A stretch of 57,619 nucleotides of DNA from an uncultured Eubacterium sp. (GCA_910585745.1 CAJUFM010000007.1:1-57619); one strand, 5' to 3'; counted from the first letter of the stretch, positions 39,231 through 48,612 are shown. A program made the numbers and translations. Notes: generated from the letters alone by a model not told the origin.

Positions 39231-40310
39231 ATGTTATCACTTATTGAATTACAGGGTAAGAAAGTAGAGGCAAAACGGAAAAAATACGAACAGTACGAGA
39301 TGGATACCTATCTCGAACTGGTTTTCGATAATTATAAAAGTCTTTTGGAAGAAAATAAAAAATTAGAAGCGGAAAAAGCTGAACTGAATAAAAAGATTAA
39401 GACGCTCAGTGATGGTGTGCAATATTATCGTTCCATAGAGACCACACTTCAAAAGGCGTTGATCCTGGCGGAAAAAACCTCCAAAGAGACAAAGGATGCG
39501 GCGATCCTCAAAGCAGAATCTATTGAAAAAGAGGCTCATAAACGTGCCGACCATATTGTCCACAATGCAGAGGAAGAGTACAATAAGATCCGCAACAAAA
39601 GTATCCGCCTGGTTCAGCAGTTTAATCAATATAAACTTCAGCTCAAAGAAGCAGCCAGCGCGCAGCTTCAGCTGGTAGAGGGCGATGAATTTGATATTTC
39701 CAAACCAGATGATCTGGAAAAACCATTACATGAAACAGTTTCCGAAGACGTCTCTGCCAATGTAACAAAACCTCCAGTGAAAGAAAAACCACCTGTTCCA
39801 CCTGTTCGTGAAGCAGAACAAAGGATCAAAAGGGAAGCTGCTGCTCCTTCACCGGCTGCAGCCGTTGCAAAGGAGAAAACTACACTGGACACTACCAGAG
39901 AAGAAATTCTTAATGCGGATACCATTGATCTTCGGACCACATTAGATGCCGTGAAAACAGAAGCCGATTTTGTTGAAATAAAGGAGCCTGCACCAGAACC
40001 AGTTACCGCTCCCGTTAAACAACCGGAGCCTCTTGACCGGATAGAACCACCCAAAGCGGCAGAAGTGAAAAATGCAGCCATTCTTGAGCCAGTCGCTGCC
40101 AAAACCATTGAACCTATGGATGTGGTTTTTGAAGATGAATTATCTGCTGGCAGGGAGGAAAAACCAGAGCGGATCGAACCCATTGCCGACAAGGGAAACG
40201 ATACGGTACCAACACTGGATTCACTGCTGCAGGACTTGAATTTCAATAACAGAAAAAATCAGAAATCCGATGATCCCTTTGAATTTCTTGGATCTGTCGA
40301 TGATTTCTAA
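39231..40310 (+). CDS. DivIVA-domain protein
   Basis: A 359-residue protein. The ATG at 39231 follows AAGGGAGGAAC; the ORF opens ten codons earlier. The N-terminal half (1-155) is a DivIVA-like coiled coil (LELVFDNYKSLLEENKKL, KAESIEKEAHKRADHIV). The rest is a long disordered Pro/Glu/Ala region ending in a conserved-looking tail, FEFLGSVDDF. DivIVA proteins bind curved membrane and organise division or polar growth. It is larger than Bacillus DivIVA (164) because of the tail. Position after sepF and before lspA fits the ylm cluster. Confidence 0.85.
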   Translation: MLSLIELQGKKVEAKRKKYEQYEMDTYLELVFDNYKSLLEENKKLEAEKAELNKKIKTLSDGVQYYRSIETTLQKALILAEKTSKETKDAAILKAESIEKEAHKRADHIVHNAEEEYNKIRNKSIRLVQQFNQYKLQLKEAASAQLQLVEGDEFDISKPDDLEKPLHETVSEDVSANVTKPPVKEKPPVPPVREAEQRIKREAAAPSPAAAVAKEKTTLDTTREEILNADTIDLRTTLDAVKTEADFVEIKEPAPEPVTAPVKQPEPLDRIEPPKAAEVKNAAILEPVAAKTIEPMDVVFEDELSAGREEKPERIEPIADKGNDTVPTLDSLLQDLNFNNRKNQKSDDPFEFLGSVDDF

Positions 40311-40340
40311 CCTATTTGTTGTATAAGGATTTACAAAGAT

Positions 40341-40865
40341 ATGAATACAAAATCACACACCTTTCATAAATTGACCAGTAAAACAAACATTATATTCTTT
40401 ATAATGTTTGTTTTACTTACTTTTATTGACCGGATCACCAAATATGCAGCACAGCATTTTCTGGCAGAGGGAGATATCGAGCTGATTCCTGGTGTCTTGG
40501 AATTTCACTATCTGGAAAATAGAGGCGCCGCATGGGGCATCCTGCAGAACCAGAGATGGCTGCTGGTCACCATTACGATTCTGGTCCTGGTCTTTCTTCT
40601 TATGAGCTATTTTAAACTGCCTGTTACGAAGCGGTTTCATTTACTGCGTTTTTGTATTGTGCTTCTCGCTGCTGGCGCACTTGGCAATCTGATAGATCGT
40701 TTGATGAATCATTATGTCATTGATTTTATCTATTTTCGTCTGATCGATTTCCCCGTATTTAATGTTGCAGACTGTTTTGTCTGTATCTCTGCAGTTCTCA
40801 TCCTGTACTGCCTTTTATTCCGGTATAAGGACGAAGAATTAAAGTTATCAAAAGAAGGACGTTAA
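40341..40865 (+). CDS. lspA: Lipoprotein signal peptidase LspA
   Basis: A 174-residue aspartic protease with four membrane helices that cleaves prolipoprotein signal peptides. Catalytic Asp residues are in GNLIDRLMNHYVIDFI and FNVADCFVCIS, with family motif ENRGAAWGIL. The N-terminus is about 15 residues longer than usual. The ribosome binding site is weak. rluD-type gene follows after 5 nt. Confidence 0.95.
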   Translation: MNTKSHTFHKLTSKTNIIFFIMFVLLTFIDRITKYAAQHFLAEGDIELIPGVLEFHYLENRGAAWGILQNQRWLLVTITILVLVFLLMSYFKLPVTKRFHLLRFCIVLLAAGALGNLIDRLMNHYVIDFIYFRLIDFPVFNVADCFVCISAVLILYCLLFRYKDEELKLSKEGR

Positions 40866-40870
40866 ACGTT

Positions 40871-41794
40871 ATGGAACACCAAATTAATCTAACTGTAGAA
40901 GAGGGCGATACTGGTAAACGACTGGATGCCTTTGTAGCATCCAGCGGTCTGGATCTGTCCCGCTCTTATATTCAGAAACTGATCAAAGACCATCGCGTTG
41001 GAGTTAATGGGAATTTCAGCGTCAAATCAAAAACCACCGTCTCCACCAGCGATATGATCACTATACATCTGCCGGAGCCGGAAAACCTCACGATCACTCC
41101 CCAAGATATTCCGCTGGACATCTTATATGAAGATCAGGATGTCCTGGTCGTAAATAAGCCTAAGGGAATGGTGGTTCATCCTGCGCCAGGTCATTACTCT
41201 GATACTCTGGTAAATGCAGTTATGTTTCACTGCAGGGATAACCTGTCTGGCATCAACGGTGTTCTGCGTCCAGGTATCGTACACCGCATTGACAAGGATA
41301 CCACAGGGGCTCTGATCGTGTGTAAAAATGACCGTTCACATAAATGTATATCAGAGCAGTTAAAAGCCCACAGTATCACCAGAGCCTATCAGGCCATCGT
41401 CTATCACAATTTTTCCGAGGACAGTGGAACCATTGATCTTCCCATTGGAAGACATCCCACAGACCGAAAAAAGCGAACAGTAACGGATAAAAACAGTAAG
41501 AGAGCAGTGACACATTACACTGTAATAGATCATCTGAACCATCAATTCAACCATATTGAATGCCGTCTGGAAACCGGCCGCACCCATCAGATCCGGGTTC
41601 ACATGGCGCATATCGGACACCCTCTGCTGGGAGATATGGTCTATGGTCCCAGTAACGTCAAATTTAAAACGTTGCAGGGTCAGACTCTCCATGCAGGGAC
41701 CATCGGTTTTGTTCACCCTACAACTGACGAATACATGGAATTTGTGGCACCTCTCCCAGATTATTTTAAAAAACTACTAAAAAATCTAAAATAA
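40871..41794 (+). CDS. RluD-family 23S rRNA pseudouridine synthase
   Basis: A 307-residue enzyme with an N-terminal S4 domain (about 15-75) and the catalytic domain. HRIDKDTTGALIV contains the catalytic Asp, and ETGRTHQIRVHMAHIGHPLLGD is the second hallmark (quoted in part: GRTHQIRVHMAHIGHP). lspA-rluD pairs are standard in Firmicutes. The exact rRNA sites cannot be read from sequence. Confidence 0.94.
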   Translation: MEHQINLTVEEGDTGKRLDAFVASSGLDLSRSYIQKLIKDHRVGVNGNFSVKSKTTVSTSDMITIHLPEPENLTITPQDIPLDILYEDQDVLVVNKPKGMVVHPAPGHYSDTLVNAVMFHCRDNLSGINGVLRPGIVHRIDKDTTGALIVCKNDRSHKCISEQLKAHSITRAYQAIVYHNFSEDSGTIDLPIGRHPTDRKKRTVTDKNSKRAVTHYTVIDHLNHQFNHIECRLETGRTHQIRVHMAHIGHPLLGDMVYGPSNVKFKTLQGQTLHAGTIGFVHPTTDEYMEFVAPLPDYFKKLLKNLK

Positions 41795-41811
41795 ATTGTG
41801 CAAAAATCCCC

Positions 41812-41840
41812 TTGACTTCGCAGTTCTATTATAGTAGAAT
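41812..41840 (+). promoter_or_regulatory. Promoter of the BlaI-type gene
   Basis: TTGACT (41812-41817) and TAGAAT (41835-41840) are 17 bp apart. The predicted leader is about 170 nt, long for a small regulator gene. It contains AGGAGG near 41997-42002, 13 nt before the ATG, and no other recognised element. Confidence 0.65.
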
Positions 41841-42015
41841 ATAGATAATTTCTCTCGGCAGCTGTAGAGGGATCCTGGGGAGATTCCTTGAAAATATAAA
41901 TAGAGAATTCTTTGTAAATGACAAAGATATTTTTTATATACTACAGCACGAGAATGGGGTTTTTGCAAATTCTACAATGGAAGAATATGGTATATGAGGA
42001 GGTATGTAGAGAAGA

Positions 42016-42390
42016 ATGAGTGCGCAAAAAAAGGAGATCCGTCTCCATGAAGGTGAGTTAAATGTCATGGAGCTGCTTTGGAGCAATAAAGTACTTGCAG
42101 CCAAAGACATTTCCAAGATCATTAAAGAATATATTGGCTGGGAAAAGAACACCACCTATACCTATATTAAGCGCCTGATCGATAAGGGCGCCATCACCAG
42201 AGAAGATCCTGGATTTTTATGCCGGGCAGCGATTTCCAAAAAACAGGTTCAAGAGATAGAAACTAGCGTACTGATCAAAAATCTTTATAACGGTTCCGTG
42301 GCAACCTTTATTCATGATTATTTTGATGGCAGAGCTTTAACCACAGAAGAAGTTCTGGAATTAAAGAAAGTAGTCAGCAACTGCAATTAA
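42016..42390 (+). CDS. BlaI/MecI-family transcriptional repressor
   Basis: A 124-residue winged-helix repressor. LHEGELNVMELLWSNKVLAA and NTTYTYIKRLIDKGAITRE are typical of the family, and the C-terminal helices (about 85-124) form the dimer. In Staphylococcus BlaI is cleaved after signalling by the membrane protease BlaR1. No BlaR1-like gene or beta-lactamase is adjacent, so this is an orphan. A palindrome like a BlaI operator (TACATAATGTA, 42412-42422) lies just after its stop, upstream of the oleate hydratase. Confidence 0.9.
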   Translation: MSAQKKEIRLHEGELNVMELLWSNKVLAAKDISKIIKEYIGWEKNTTYTYIKRLIDKGAITREDPGFLCRAAISKKQVQEIETSVLIKNLYNGSVATFIHDYFDGRALTTEEVLELKKVVSNCN

Positions 42391-42411
42391 GTTATTTATT
42401 GTACATAATGT

Positions 42412-42422
42412 AATAAGAGAAT
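42412..42422. promoter_or_regulatory. BlaI-operator-like palindrome
   Basis: TACATAATGTA is an 11-bp palindrome around a central base. BlaI/MecI operators are built on TACA...TGTA. It is 22 nt after the BlaI-type stop and about 200 nt before the oleate hydratase start, but the terminator at 42457-42500 lies in between, so its target is unclear. Confidence 0.4.
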
Positions 42423-42456
42423 ACGTATTATATAAAAAGCAAATAGAAAAGATAGT

Positions 42457-42500
42457 AAAGAAGCAGAACATTCGGTCAGGAATTTGTGCTTCTTTTTTTG
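42457..42500 (+). terminator. Terminator of the BlaI-type gene
   Basis: AAGAAGCA (42458-42465) pairs with TGCTTCTT (42487-42494), continuing into a T run to about 42499. Confidence 0.8.
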
Positions 42501-42621
42501 TGGAATAAATAGAAGAAGAGACCATTTGAAAGAATTGTACCAGCCTTTATTTTTCAAGGTTTATTTATGATATCACAGGGACATAATAAAATAAATATGA
42601 AATAACAGGAGGATTTAAGAT

Positions 42622-44397
42622 ATGTATTACTCAAGCGGTAACTATGAAGCTTTTGCCCGACCTCGCAAGCCCGAGGGCGTTGAATCCAAAACTGCCTATA
42701 TCATTGGAACTGGTCTGGCAGCCCTGACAGCAGCGTGTTATCTGGTTCGAGATGGCCAGATGAGCGGCGACCGCGTTCATGTGTATGAAAAGGATAAGAT
42801 ACCGGGGGGAGCGTGTGACGGTTATGAATACCCTGGAGTGGGTTATGTCATGCGGGGCGGTAGGGAGATGGACAACCACTTTGAAGTGATGTGGGATCTG
42901 TTCCGGTCGATCCCGTCTATTGAAACAGATGGCGTTAGTGTATTGGATGAGTATTATTGGCTGAATAAAAAAGATCCCAACTATTCCCTTATGCGAGCCA
43001 CAGTGGATCGAGGTCAGAATGCCCATACGGACGGTAAGTTCGGTCTTTCCGACAAGGGAGCCTTAGAGATCATGCATTTGTTTTTTACCCCGGATGAGAA
43101 ATTGTATGACAAACGTATCACTGATTTTTTTGATAAGGAAGTTTTGGACTCCAACTTCTGGCTTTATTGGCGCACTATGTTTGCTTTTGAAAACTGGCAC
43201 AGTGCTCTGGAAATGAAACTCTATCTCAAACGGTATATCCACCATGTAGGGGGGCTTCCAGATTTTAAAGCGTTACGCTTTACTAAATATAATCAGTATG
43301 AGTCCATGATACTGCCCATGATCCGCTACCTGGAGTCCTTTGGCATCCAGTTCCATTACAACACTAAGGTGGTTAATGTGGAATTTGACATCCGTCCCGG
43401 AAGAAAGCAGGCGAAGCGTGTGGAACTGCTGGCGGATGGACAGACAGAATTCTTGGATTTAACGGAAAATGATATGGTCTTTATCACCAACGGTGGCTGC
43501 GTGGAAAATTCAAGTCTGGGTTCTCAAAATGAATCTGCGTCGTTCCATGTGGAGATCAAGCCGGGTGGCGGCTGGGATATGTGGCGTAAGATTGCGACGC
43601 AAGATCCTGCTTTCGGGCATCCAGATAAGTTCTGTTCTAATCCGGAGCAGAGCAACTGGATGAGCGCCACCGTCACGACTTTGGACGACAAGATTGTTCC
43701 CTATATTCAAAATATCTGTAAGCGCGACCCCTTTAGTGGTGGTGTTGTCACCGGCGGCATTATTACTGTAAAGGACTCTAACTGGCTGATGAGCTGGACG
43801 TTCAACCGCCAGCCCCAATTCCGCAATCAACCCAAAAATCAGCTGGTGGGATGGATCTACGGTCTTTTCAGTGACAAACCAGGTAATTTCATAAAAAAGA
43901 AGATGCGAGACTGCACTGGTAAGGAAATTTGTATGGAGTGGCTCTATCACATTGGTGTTCCGGAAGAGGAGATTGAGGATCTGGCCAGCAACAGTGCCAA
44001 TACGGTTCCCTGTATGATGCCTTATATCACCGCGTTTTTCATGCCCCGTGCCGCCGGGGACCGACCGGATGTCGTACCAGAGGACGCTGTGAACTTCGCC
44101 TTCCTGGGACAATTTGCCGAAACAGAGCGTGATACCATCTTCACAACGGAATACTCCATGCGTACCGGCATGGAGGCGGTGTACAAGCTACTAAATATCG
44201 ACCGGGGTGTGCCAGAGGTTTGGGGCAGCACTTATGACATTCGTGATCTGCTTAACGCCACAGTTCAGTTAAGAGACGGTAAGAGCCTGCTCGATATGGA
44301 TTTGGGCTTCAAGGAAAAACTGGCACTCAGAGAAATCCTGAAAAAAATTAAAGGAACTGATATTGAAAAGCTGCTTCGGGAATACAATGTCATTTGA
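42622..44397 (+). CDS. ohyA: Oleate hydratase
   Basis: A 591-residue FAD enzyme that adds water to the C9-C10 double bond of oleate to give 10-hydroxystearate, a detoxification and lipid-conversion step of gut Firmicutes. The FAD fold is AYIIGTGLAALTAACYLVRD near residue 30. GGREMDNHFEVMWDLF, PKNQLVGWIYGLFSDKPG and FLGQFAETERDTIFTTEYS are conserved in the family, as is the length. CAGGAGG precedes the ATG. It is a single-gene unit between two terminators and next to a recombinase gene. Confidence 0.96.
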   Translation: MYYSSGNYEAFARPRKPEGVESKTAYIIGTGLAALTAACYLVRDGQMSGDRVHVYEKDKIPGGACDGYEYPGVGYVMRGGREMDNHFEVMWDLFRSIPSIETDGVSVLDEYYWLNKKDPNYSLMRATVDRGQNAHTDGKFGLSDKGALEIMHLFFTPDEKLYDKRITDFFDKEVLDSNFWLYWRTMFAFENWHSALEMKLYLKRYIHHVGGLPDFKALRFTKYNQYESMILPMIRYLESFGIQFHYNTKVVNVEFDIRPGRKQAKRVELLADGQTEFLDLTENDMVFITNGGCVENSSLGSQNESASFHVEIKPGGGWDMWRKIATQDPAFGHPDKFCSNPEQSNWMSATVTTLDDKIVPYIQNICKRDPFSGGVVTGGIITVKDSNWLMSWTFNRQPQFRNQPKNQLVGWIYGLFSDKPGNFIKKKMRDCTGKEICMEWLYHIGVPEEEIEDLASNSANTVPCMMPYITAFFMPRAAGDRPDVVPEDAVNFAFLGQFAETERDTIFTTEYSMRTGMEAVYKLLNIDRGVPEVWGSTYDIRDLLNATVQLRDGKSLLDMDLGFKEKLALREILKKIKGTDIEKLLREYNVI

Positions 44398-44418
44398 AAT
44401 GAAGTCGCATTAAAGAGC

Positions 44419-44486
44419 AAAAAACCAGAAGCCTTCTGACGAAAAAGTATTAGAAAAAGTATTATCAGAAGGCTTCTGGTTTTTTC
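44419..44486 (+). terminator. Very strong terminator of the oleate hydratase gene
   Basis: A perfect 21-bp inverted repeat: 44419-44439 and 44465-44485 (core CCAGAAGCCTTCTGA and TCAGAAGGCTTCTGG), flanked by A's and ending in a T run. The internal loop contains AAAAAGTATTA twice. Confidence 0.92.
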
Positions 44487-44659
44487 TATGCTTTTAAAAT
44501 GAGTATTGTGCTGCAATAGAAGATGTTTGAAATCTTTTTCACTCTTTTCGACAAACTCCAGTTTTTCAAAAAGAGCTATGCAGACTTCCCATAATATGTT
44601 ATACTATAAATAAAATCACTTTGGAATCAAGAAAATAAACAAAAAAGGACGTGATCTAT

Positions 44660-45718
44660 TTGGATAAAAAAATCACATATCATGAAGAAAACACACGATC
44701 AAATACTTTAAAACTTCGCGAAGTACTGGCGACGATGCCATCCTTCAGTAAAGATTATTTTCGAGCCATCGAACCCAATACATCAGCAAAGACACGAATA
44801 TCTTATGTATATGATATCCGAGTTTTCTTTACCTTCCTCAAAGCCACCAATCCGTCATTCCGTGATAAAGAAATTACAGAGATACGGCTGGAGGATCTGG
44901 AAAAGCTGCAGGCTGTTGATATCGAAGAATATCTTGAATATTTGAAGCTGTACACTGATCCAGAGGGAAAAACCCACACAAACAATGAGCAGGGACTTCA
45001 TAGAAAGCTGGCTGCATTGCGGAGTTTTTACGCTTATTATTATAAACGTGAACGTATAAGCAGCAATCCTACAGTCATAGTGGATATGCCCAAATTACAT
45101 AAAAAAGAGATCATTCGCCTGGACTACGACGAGGTTGCCGAATTATTGGACTATGTGGAACATGGTGGAGAAAAATTAACTGGAATGAAAAAAGTTTATT
45201 TTGAAAAAAACAAAGAAAGAAATCTTGCATTATTTACTCTTCTATTGGGAACGGGTATTCGTGTTTCTGAATGTGTTGGGCTGGACATCGAAGATATAGA
45301 TTTCAAGAATAACCGTATCAAGATCATTCGCAAGGGAGGAAAGGAAGACTTCGTCTACTTTGGTGATGAGGTAGCGGAGGCACTCTCTGGCTATCTCCAG
45401 ATACGGGAACATATTGTTACAAAAGAGGGACATGAACATGCTCTCTTTCTCTCTTCCCAGCGTCGGAGAATTTGTGTGAAGTCTGTGGAAAATCTGGTCA
45501 CAGACTGCGCAAAGGAAGTAACAACCATCAAACACATTACCCCGCATAAACTCAGAAGTACTTATGGAACCTCATTATACCGTGAAACAAGAGATATTTA
45601 TCTGGTTGCTGAGGTCTTAGGACATAATGATGTAAACACCACCAGAAAGCACTATGCAGCGCTTGGAGAGGATCGTAAACGGCAGGCTGCATCTGCTGTC
45701 ACACTGAGAAAAGAATAA
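44660..45718 (+). CDS. Tyrosine recombinase, XerS-like
   Basis: A protein of about 352 residues. AAGGAC (44645-44650) suits the TTG at 44660; the GTG at 44651 abuts it, so the N-terminus is uncertain by three residues. A SAM-like N-terminal domain (about 15-150) precedes the catalytic domain with Arg in GTGIRVSECVG, Lys in RKGGKEDFVYFG, HKLRSTYG (H-x2-R), LGHNDVNTT (H) and the Tyr nucleophile in HYAALGE. Size and sequence resemble XerS, the single chromosome-dimer recombinase of streptococci, more than phage integrases. No phage or integrative-element genes adjoin it. It is therefore probably a chromosomal Xer recombinase. Confidence 0.85.
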   Translation: MDKKITYHEENTRSNTLKLREVLATMPSFSKDYFRAIEPNTSAKTRISYVYDIRVFFTFLKATNPSFRDKEITEIRLEDLEKLQAVDIEEYLEYLKLYTDPEGKTHTNNEQGLHRKLAALRSFYAYYYKRERISSNPTVIVDMPKLHKKEIIRLDYDEVAELLDYVEHGGEKLTGMKKVYFEKNKERNLALFTLLLGTGIRVSECVGLDIEDIDFKNNRIKIIRKGGKEDFVYFGDEVAEALSGYLQIREHIVTKEGHEHALFLSSQRRRICVKSVENLVTDCAKEVTTIKHITPHKLRSTYGTSLYRETRDIYLVAEVLGHNDVNTTRKHYAALGEDRKRQAASAVTLRKE

Positions 45719-45770
45719 AATAAACTTAAAGGGCGCTCCCCCTCACAAAAAGACTGGTTTTACATAAACA

Positions 45771-45820
45771 ATGCCACCATTTTTGAGTATTACAAGGAAT
45801 ATTCTCAAATGGTGGCATAT
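45771..45820. terminator. Bidirectional terminator between the recombinase and the amidase
   Basis: ATGCCACCATTT (45771-45782) pairs with AAATGGTGGCAT (45807-45818), and inner GAGTATT/AATATTCTC extends the stem. The two genes converge here. Confidence 0.8.
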
Positions 45821-45826
45821 ATTGAT

Positions 45827-48004
45827 TCATCGTCCCGTCGGATAGTTAATAAAGATCTGGTTGATCGTATCATATATCACCTTTGCAGAATTTTTCTGGA
45901 AGGTGGAATCTATGAGTTTATAGTAATCAGAATTTCCTGAAAGGAAACCAAGCTCGATCAACACAGCGGGAACAGTGTTGTGTTTTATAACATAATATCC
46001 AGCGGTTTTAACGCCCCGGCTCTTTGTTCCCAGTTTTGCAACCAGATTGTTCTTGAAAAGAGTTGCTACGGTTTTACTTGTAATTCCGGAAAATCTGGAG
46101 CCGTTATTGTTGGTGGAATAATATACCTCTGTACCGTTCGCACTTGAATTTCTGACTGAATTCATATGAAGGCTGATAAACAGGTCCGCACCGACTTTGC
46201 TGGCAAAAGAGGCGCGATTTGCCAGTGTTATAAAGGTATCTGTAGTACGTGTCCAATAAATCTTGGTGTCCGGAGCATTAGAGGTATAATACCCTTTTAG
46301 TAACGTATAGAGAATCTTATAATTCAGATCCTTTTCCTTTGTCCCCTTATGGGAGGCTCCTGCATCGTATCCCCCATGGCCAGCATCGAGAACAACAATA
46401 TTTTTATAGATATTTCGCGGATTGCCGACATTTACTTGGAAAGAATCGGACTTTTCATATATTTTATAGCCTTGTAGTTTGGATGTAGTTACCGTAACCA
46501 CAGTATTGCCTTCTGGAGACAGTTCCGTCGTAACATCGGTAATAACGTCGCTGCTGATGACAATCGGATTACTATTAATAAAGTCAATATGATCTCCGCG
46601 GATACTAATTTTAAATTTTTTGCTATTATAATAATCTTCGTTGGTTACATCATTGATGGTAATTCCCGCAGGCTTCATGATCTTTAATGCAGCACTTCCC
46701 ATATACTGTCCCATCACATTAATGGTGAGAACGCCGTCCATAACGGAATATGCGAAATCTGCCGGATTGTATCCAGTAATATTGATTACGACATTTACGG
46801 TATCATCAGCAGTTACTTCATACTTCTCCAGCATATTTACAAATTTGGTGAAAGAATAATTATCCAGAAGATATCTGGAATCTGCAGGAATCGTTACTGT
46901 GATCACCCTGTCATTTCTTAAAACAGAAACCTGTTCCATAAGGGCGGTATCTGTTCCTTTGATCGTGAAAGAAATGCAGTCAATCCCAGGATTGTAAATA
47001 GCCTTTGATTCGGTAATATAGTTTTTACCATCACCGGCATTTACTGTCTTGTCCGTTTTCCAGTCAAAATAAATGAGATCGTGGATGCTCACCAGTGATT
47101 TCGTCTTATTCCAATTATATGAATATCCGAGACTCCGGCAGACAACCTTTGCAGGAAGACATAATACTGTTTTATTGGTATCTTTCCTCTTCACCATATA
47201 CATCGGGGTAGAAAGATCTTTGACGGTATCATTCTCCATATATGAATTTTCATTTAATGTCAAAACCACCGTTTTTTTCGTAGCCTCATTTTTTAAAGTA
47301 AGTACTTCACTCCCAGCATCATACTCATACTCAATTCCCACCAGCTTCTTAAACACCTCTTCCGCTGGTATATAGACCGTACTTCCCAGTTTGATCACCG
47401 GCATACTGGAAAGATTATTCTCTTTCCCGTTATAGGAAACTTTCCCTACAACAGTAGAACGTTTCACCATATCGTCATATTCAACCATAATGGCATTGGT
47501 GATCGTAACTACAGAACCAGAGGCTTTATAATTAAAACCAAGCTGTTCACAGAGAAATTTTATCGGTACAAGAATTTTATTTTTCTTTTTTCTGACATAT
47601 CGAACTTTAACTGGTGCTGCTGTTAATTTACGTTTAACACCATTTACATAAGCGTATTTACTTCCCAGCTTAAAGGTTACTTTGATGCCATTTTTAGACA
47701 TAACAAGCTTTTTTGAGGAAGAATAATATTTAGTCTTAACTTTAAGCCCCTTCCGAAAGACATCATCGTAAGCTGCCATCCGGGTTTTTTTAATGGTCAG
47801 TCCCTTATATTTTGTATTGGAAATCCTCTTTTTATTGTATTTTACAGTCGTCTGCTTCCCCCTGTAATTTGAAGTCTTCCCATTCATTTTAATCTTTAGT
47901 GTTGCCGCATGGGAACGGCTCCCCCCTGCTGCGAATACACCGGCGGCCAGAACCGCCATAAATACAAGTAGCCTTAATATTGTTCTTTTTCCTGATGTAA
48001 ACAT
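45827..48004 (-). CDS. N-acetylmuramoyl-L-alanine amidase with copper-amine-oxidase-like and AMIN domains
   Basis: A 725-residue secreted wall hydrolase. A signal peptide (cleavage probably near SHAA, 31-34) is followed by a lysine-rich segment and copper-amine-oxidase-like domains (about 60-310). An AMIN-like region (about 335-430) precedes the amidase_3 catalytic domain (about 530-720). Zinc ligands are in DAGHGGYDAG, the KEKDLNY Glu and SLHMNS; the catalytic Glu is in VLIELGFLSG. It cleaves the bond between MurNAc and the stem peptide. GAGGGA precedes the ATG. No clear consensus promoter was found upstream. Confidence 0.93.
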   Translation of the reverse strand: MFTSGKRTILRLLVFMAVLAAGVFAAGGSRSHAATLKIKMNGKTSNYRGKQTTVKYNKKRISNTKYKGLTIKKTRMAAYDDVFRKGLKVKTKYYSSSKKLVMSKNGIKVTFKLGSKYAYVNGVKRKLTAAPVKVRYVRKKKNKILVPIKFLCEQLGFNYKASGSVVTITNAIMVEYDDMVKRSTVVGKVSYNGKENNLSSMPVIKLGSTVYIPAEEVFKKLVGIEYEYDAGSEVLTLKNEATKKTVVLTLNENSYMENDTVKDLSTPMYMVKRKDTNKTVLCLPAKVVCRSLGYSYNWNKTKSLVSIHDLIYFDWKTDKTVNAGDGKNYITESKAIYNPGIDCISFTIKGTDTALMEQVSVLRNDRVITVTIPADSRYLLDNYSFTKFVNMLEKYEVTADDTVNVVINITGYNPADFAYSVMDGVLTINVMGQYMGSAALKIMKPAGITINDVTNEDYYNSKKFKISIRGDHIDFINSNPIVISSDVITDVTTELSPEGNTVVTVTTSKLQGYKIYEKSDSFQVNVGNPRNIYKNIVVLDAGHGGYDAGASHKGTKEKDLNYKILYTLLKGYYTSNAPDTKIYWTRTTDTFITLANRASFASKVGADLFISLHMNSVRNSSANGTEVYYSTNNNGSRFSGITSKTVATLFKNNLVAKLGTKSRGVKTAGYYVIKHNTVPAVLIELGFLSGNSDYYKLIDSTFQKNSAKVIYDTINQIFINYPTGR

Positions 48005-48191
48005 AGATAAATCCCTCGTCTCTTATCAAACTATTACCGGCTGCGAAACAGCCATAGTACGTGTAAATGTTAACAATGATGATTGTAACAGTGTTTCTTG
48101 GCACAATTATGTCATGATTCTGGCAGAAAAAGTGCATTTTATCCGGTATAGTCAGAGGGTTTTCCTATATGTATGTAAACAGATTCACTCA

Positions 48192-48235
48192 GACTGGTGA
48201 AATGTCATTCGGCACTGCGGTTTCCTTGACATGCC
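48192..48235 (-). pseudogene. Remnant copy of a LysM-gene segment
   Basis: On the minus strand this segment reads HVKETAVPNDISPV then stop, against FVKEIAELNDISPAR in the LysM protein encoded just upstream (48252-48569). The nucleotide match (plus strand CTGGTGAAAT and neighbours) is offset by 114 bp. It looks like a decayed partial duplication of the LysM gene's 3' part. Confidence 0.55.
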
Positions 48236-48251
48236 CCATCCTTTTATCCTC

Positions 48252-48569
48252 TCACATCTTATACTGGTACCTGGGGATCAATAGATAATTTCCGGCATGG
48301 ATACGGGCTGGTGAAATATCATTCAGCTCTGCAATTTCTTTGACAAATTCGCGAATCTCCGCCTCTGTTGGCTGGTTTAGGTTGGCCTCGGCAATCGTCC
48401 AGAGCGTATCGCCCCTGCAGATCAGAACAGAATCGTATGCCACTACTTCATTGGTTCTTTCCCCCATACTTTGTGCTTCAGATGACTGACAGACTGAAAT
48501 ACAGCAAACCAGAACAAACACCGGAAGCATAACCAGAAGAAATGCTTTTTTCACATGTTTTTTATCCAT
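48252..48569 (-). CDS. LysM-domain protein, likely SOS-induced YneA-like division inhibitor
   Basis: A 105-residue protein. A basic tip and a signal/membrane segment (about 8-32) precede a LysM domain (about 48-102, SVLICRGDTLWTIAEANL to PARIHAGNYLLIP). This size and plan match YneA of Bacillus, which blocks division during SOS and is encoded next to lexA there. Here it is 30 kb from lexA, but its promoter carries SOS boxes (see 48613-48658), supporting the role. GGGAGGTA precedes the ATG. Confidence 0.8.
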   Translation of the reverse strand: MDKKHVKKAFLLVMLPVFVLVCCISVCQSSEAQSMGERTNEVVAYDSVLICRGDTLWTIAEANLNQPTEAEIREFVKEIAELNDISPARIHAGNYLLIPRYQYKM

Positions 48570-48612
48570 AACAAATACCTCCCTGCATTTTACAAAACAG
48601 AACGTATGATAC

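Noticed and set aside
39668..40246. 192-codon Ser-rich minus-strand frame inside the DivIVA gene
   Set aside because: Complement of the Pro/Glu/Ala disordered tail; no initiation signal.
44660..45718. Recombinase as the integrase of a prophage or integrative element
   Set aside because: No phage, conjugation or excision genes adjoin it and it resembles XerS in size and motifs.
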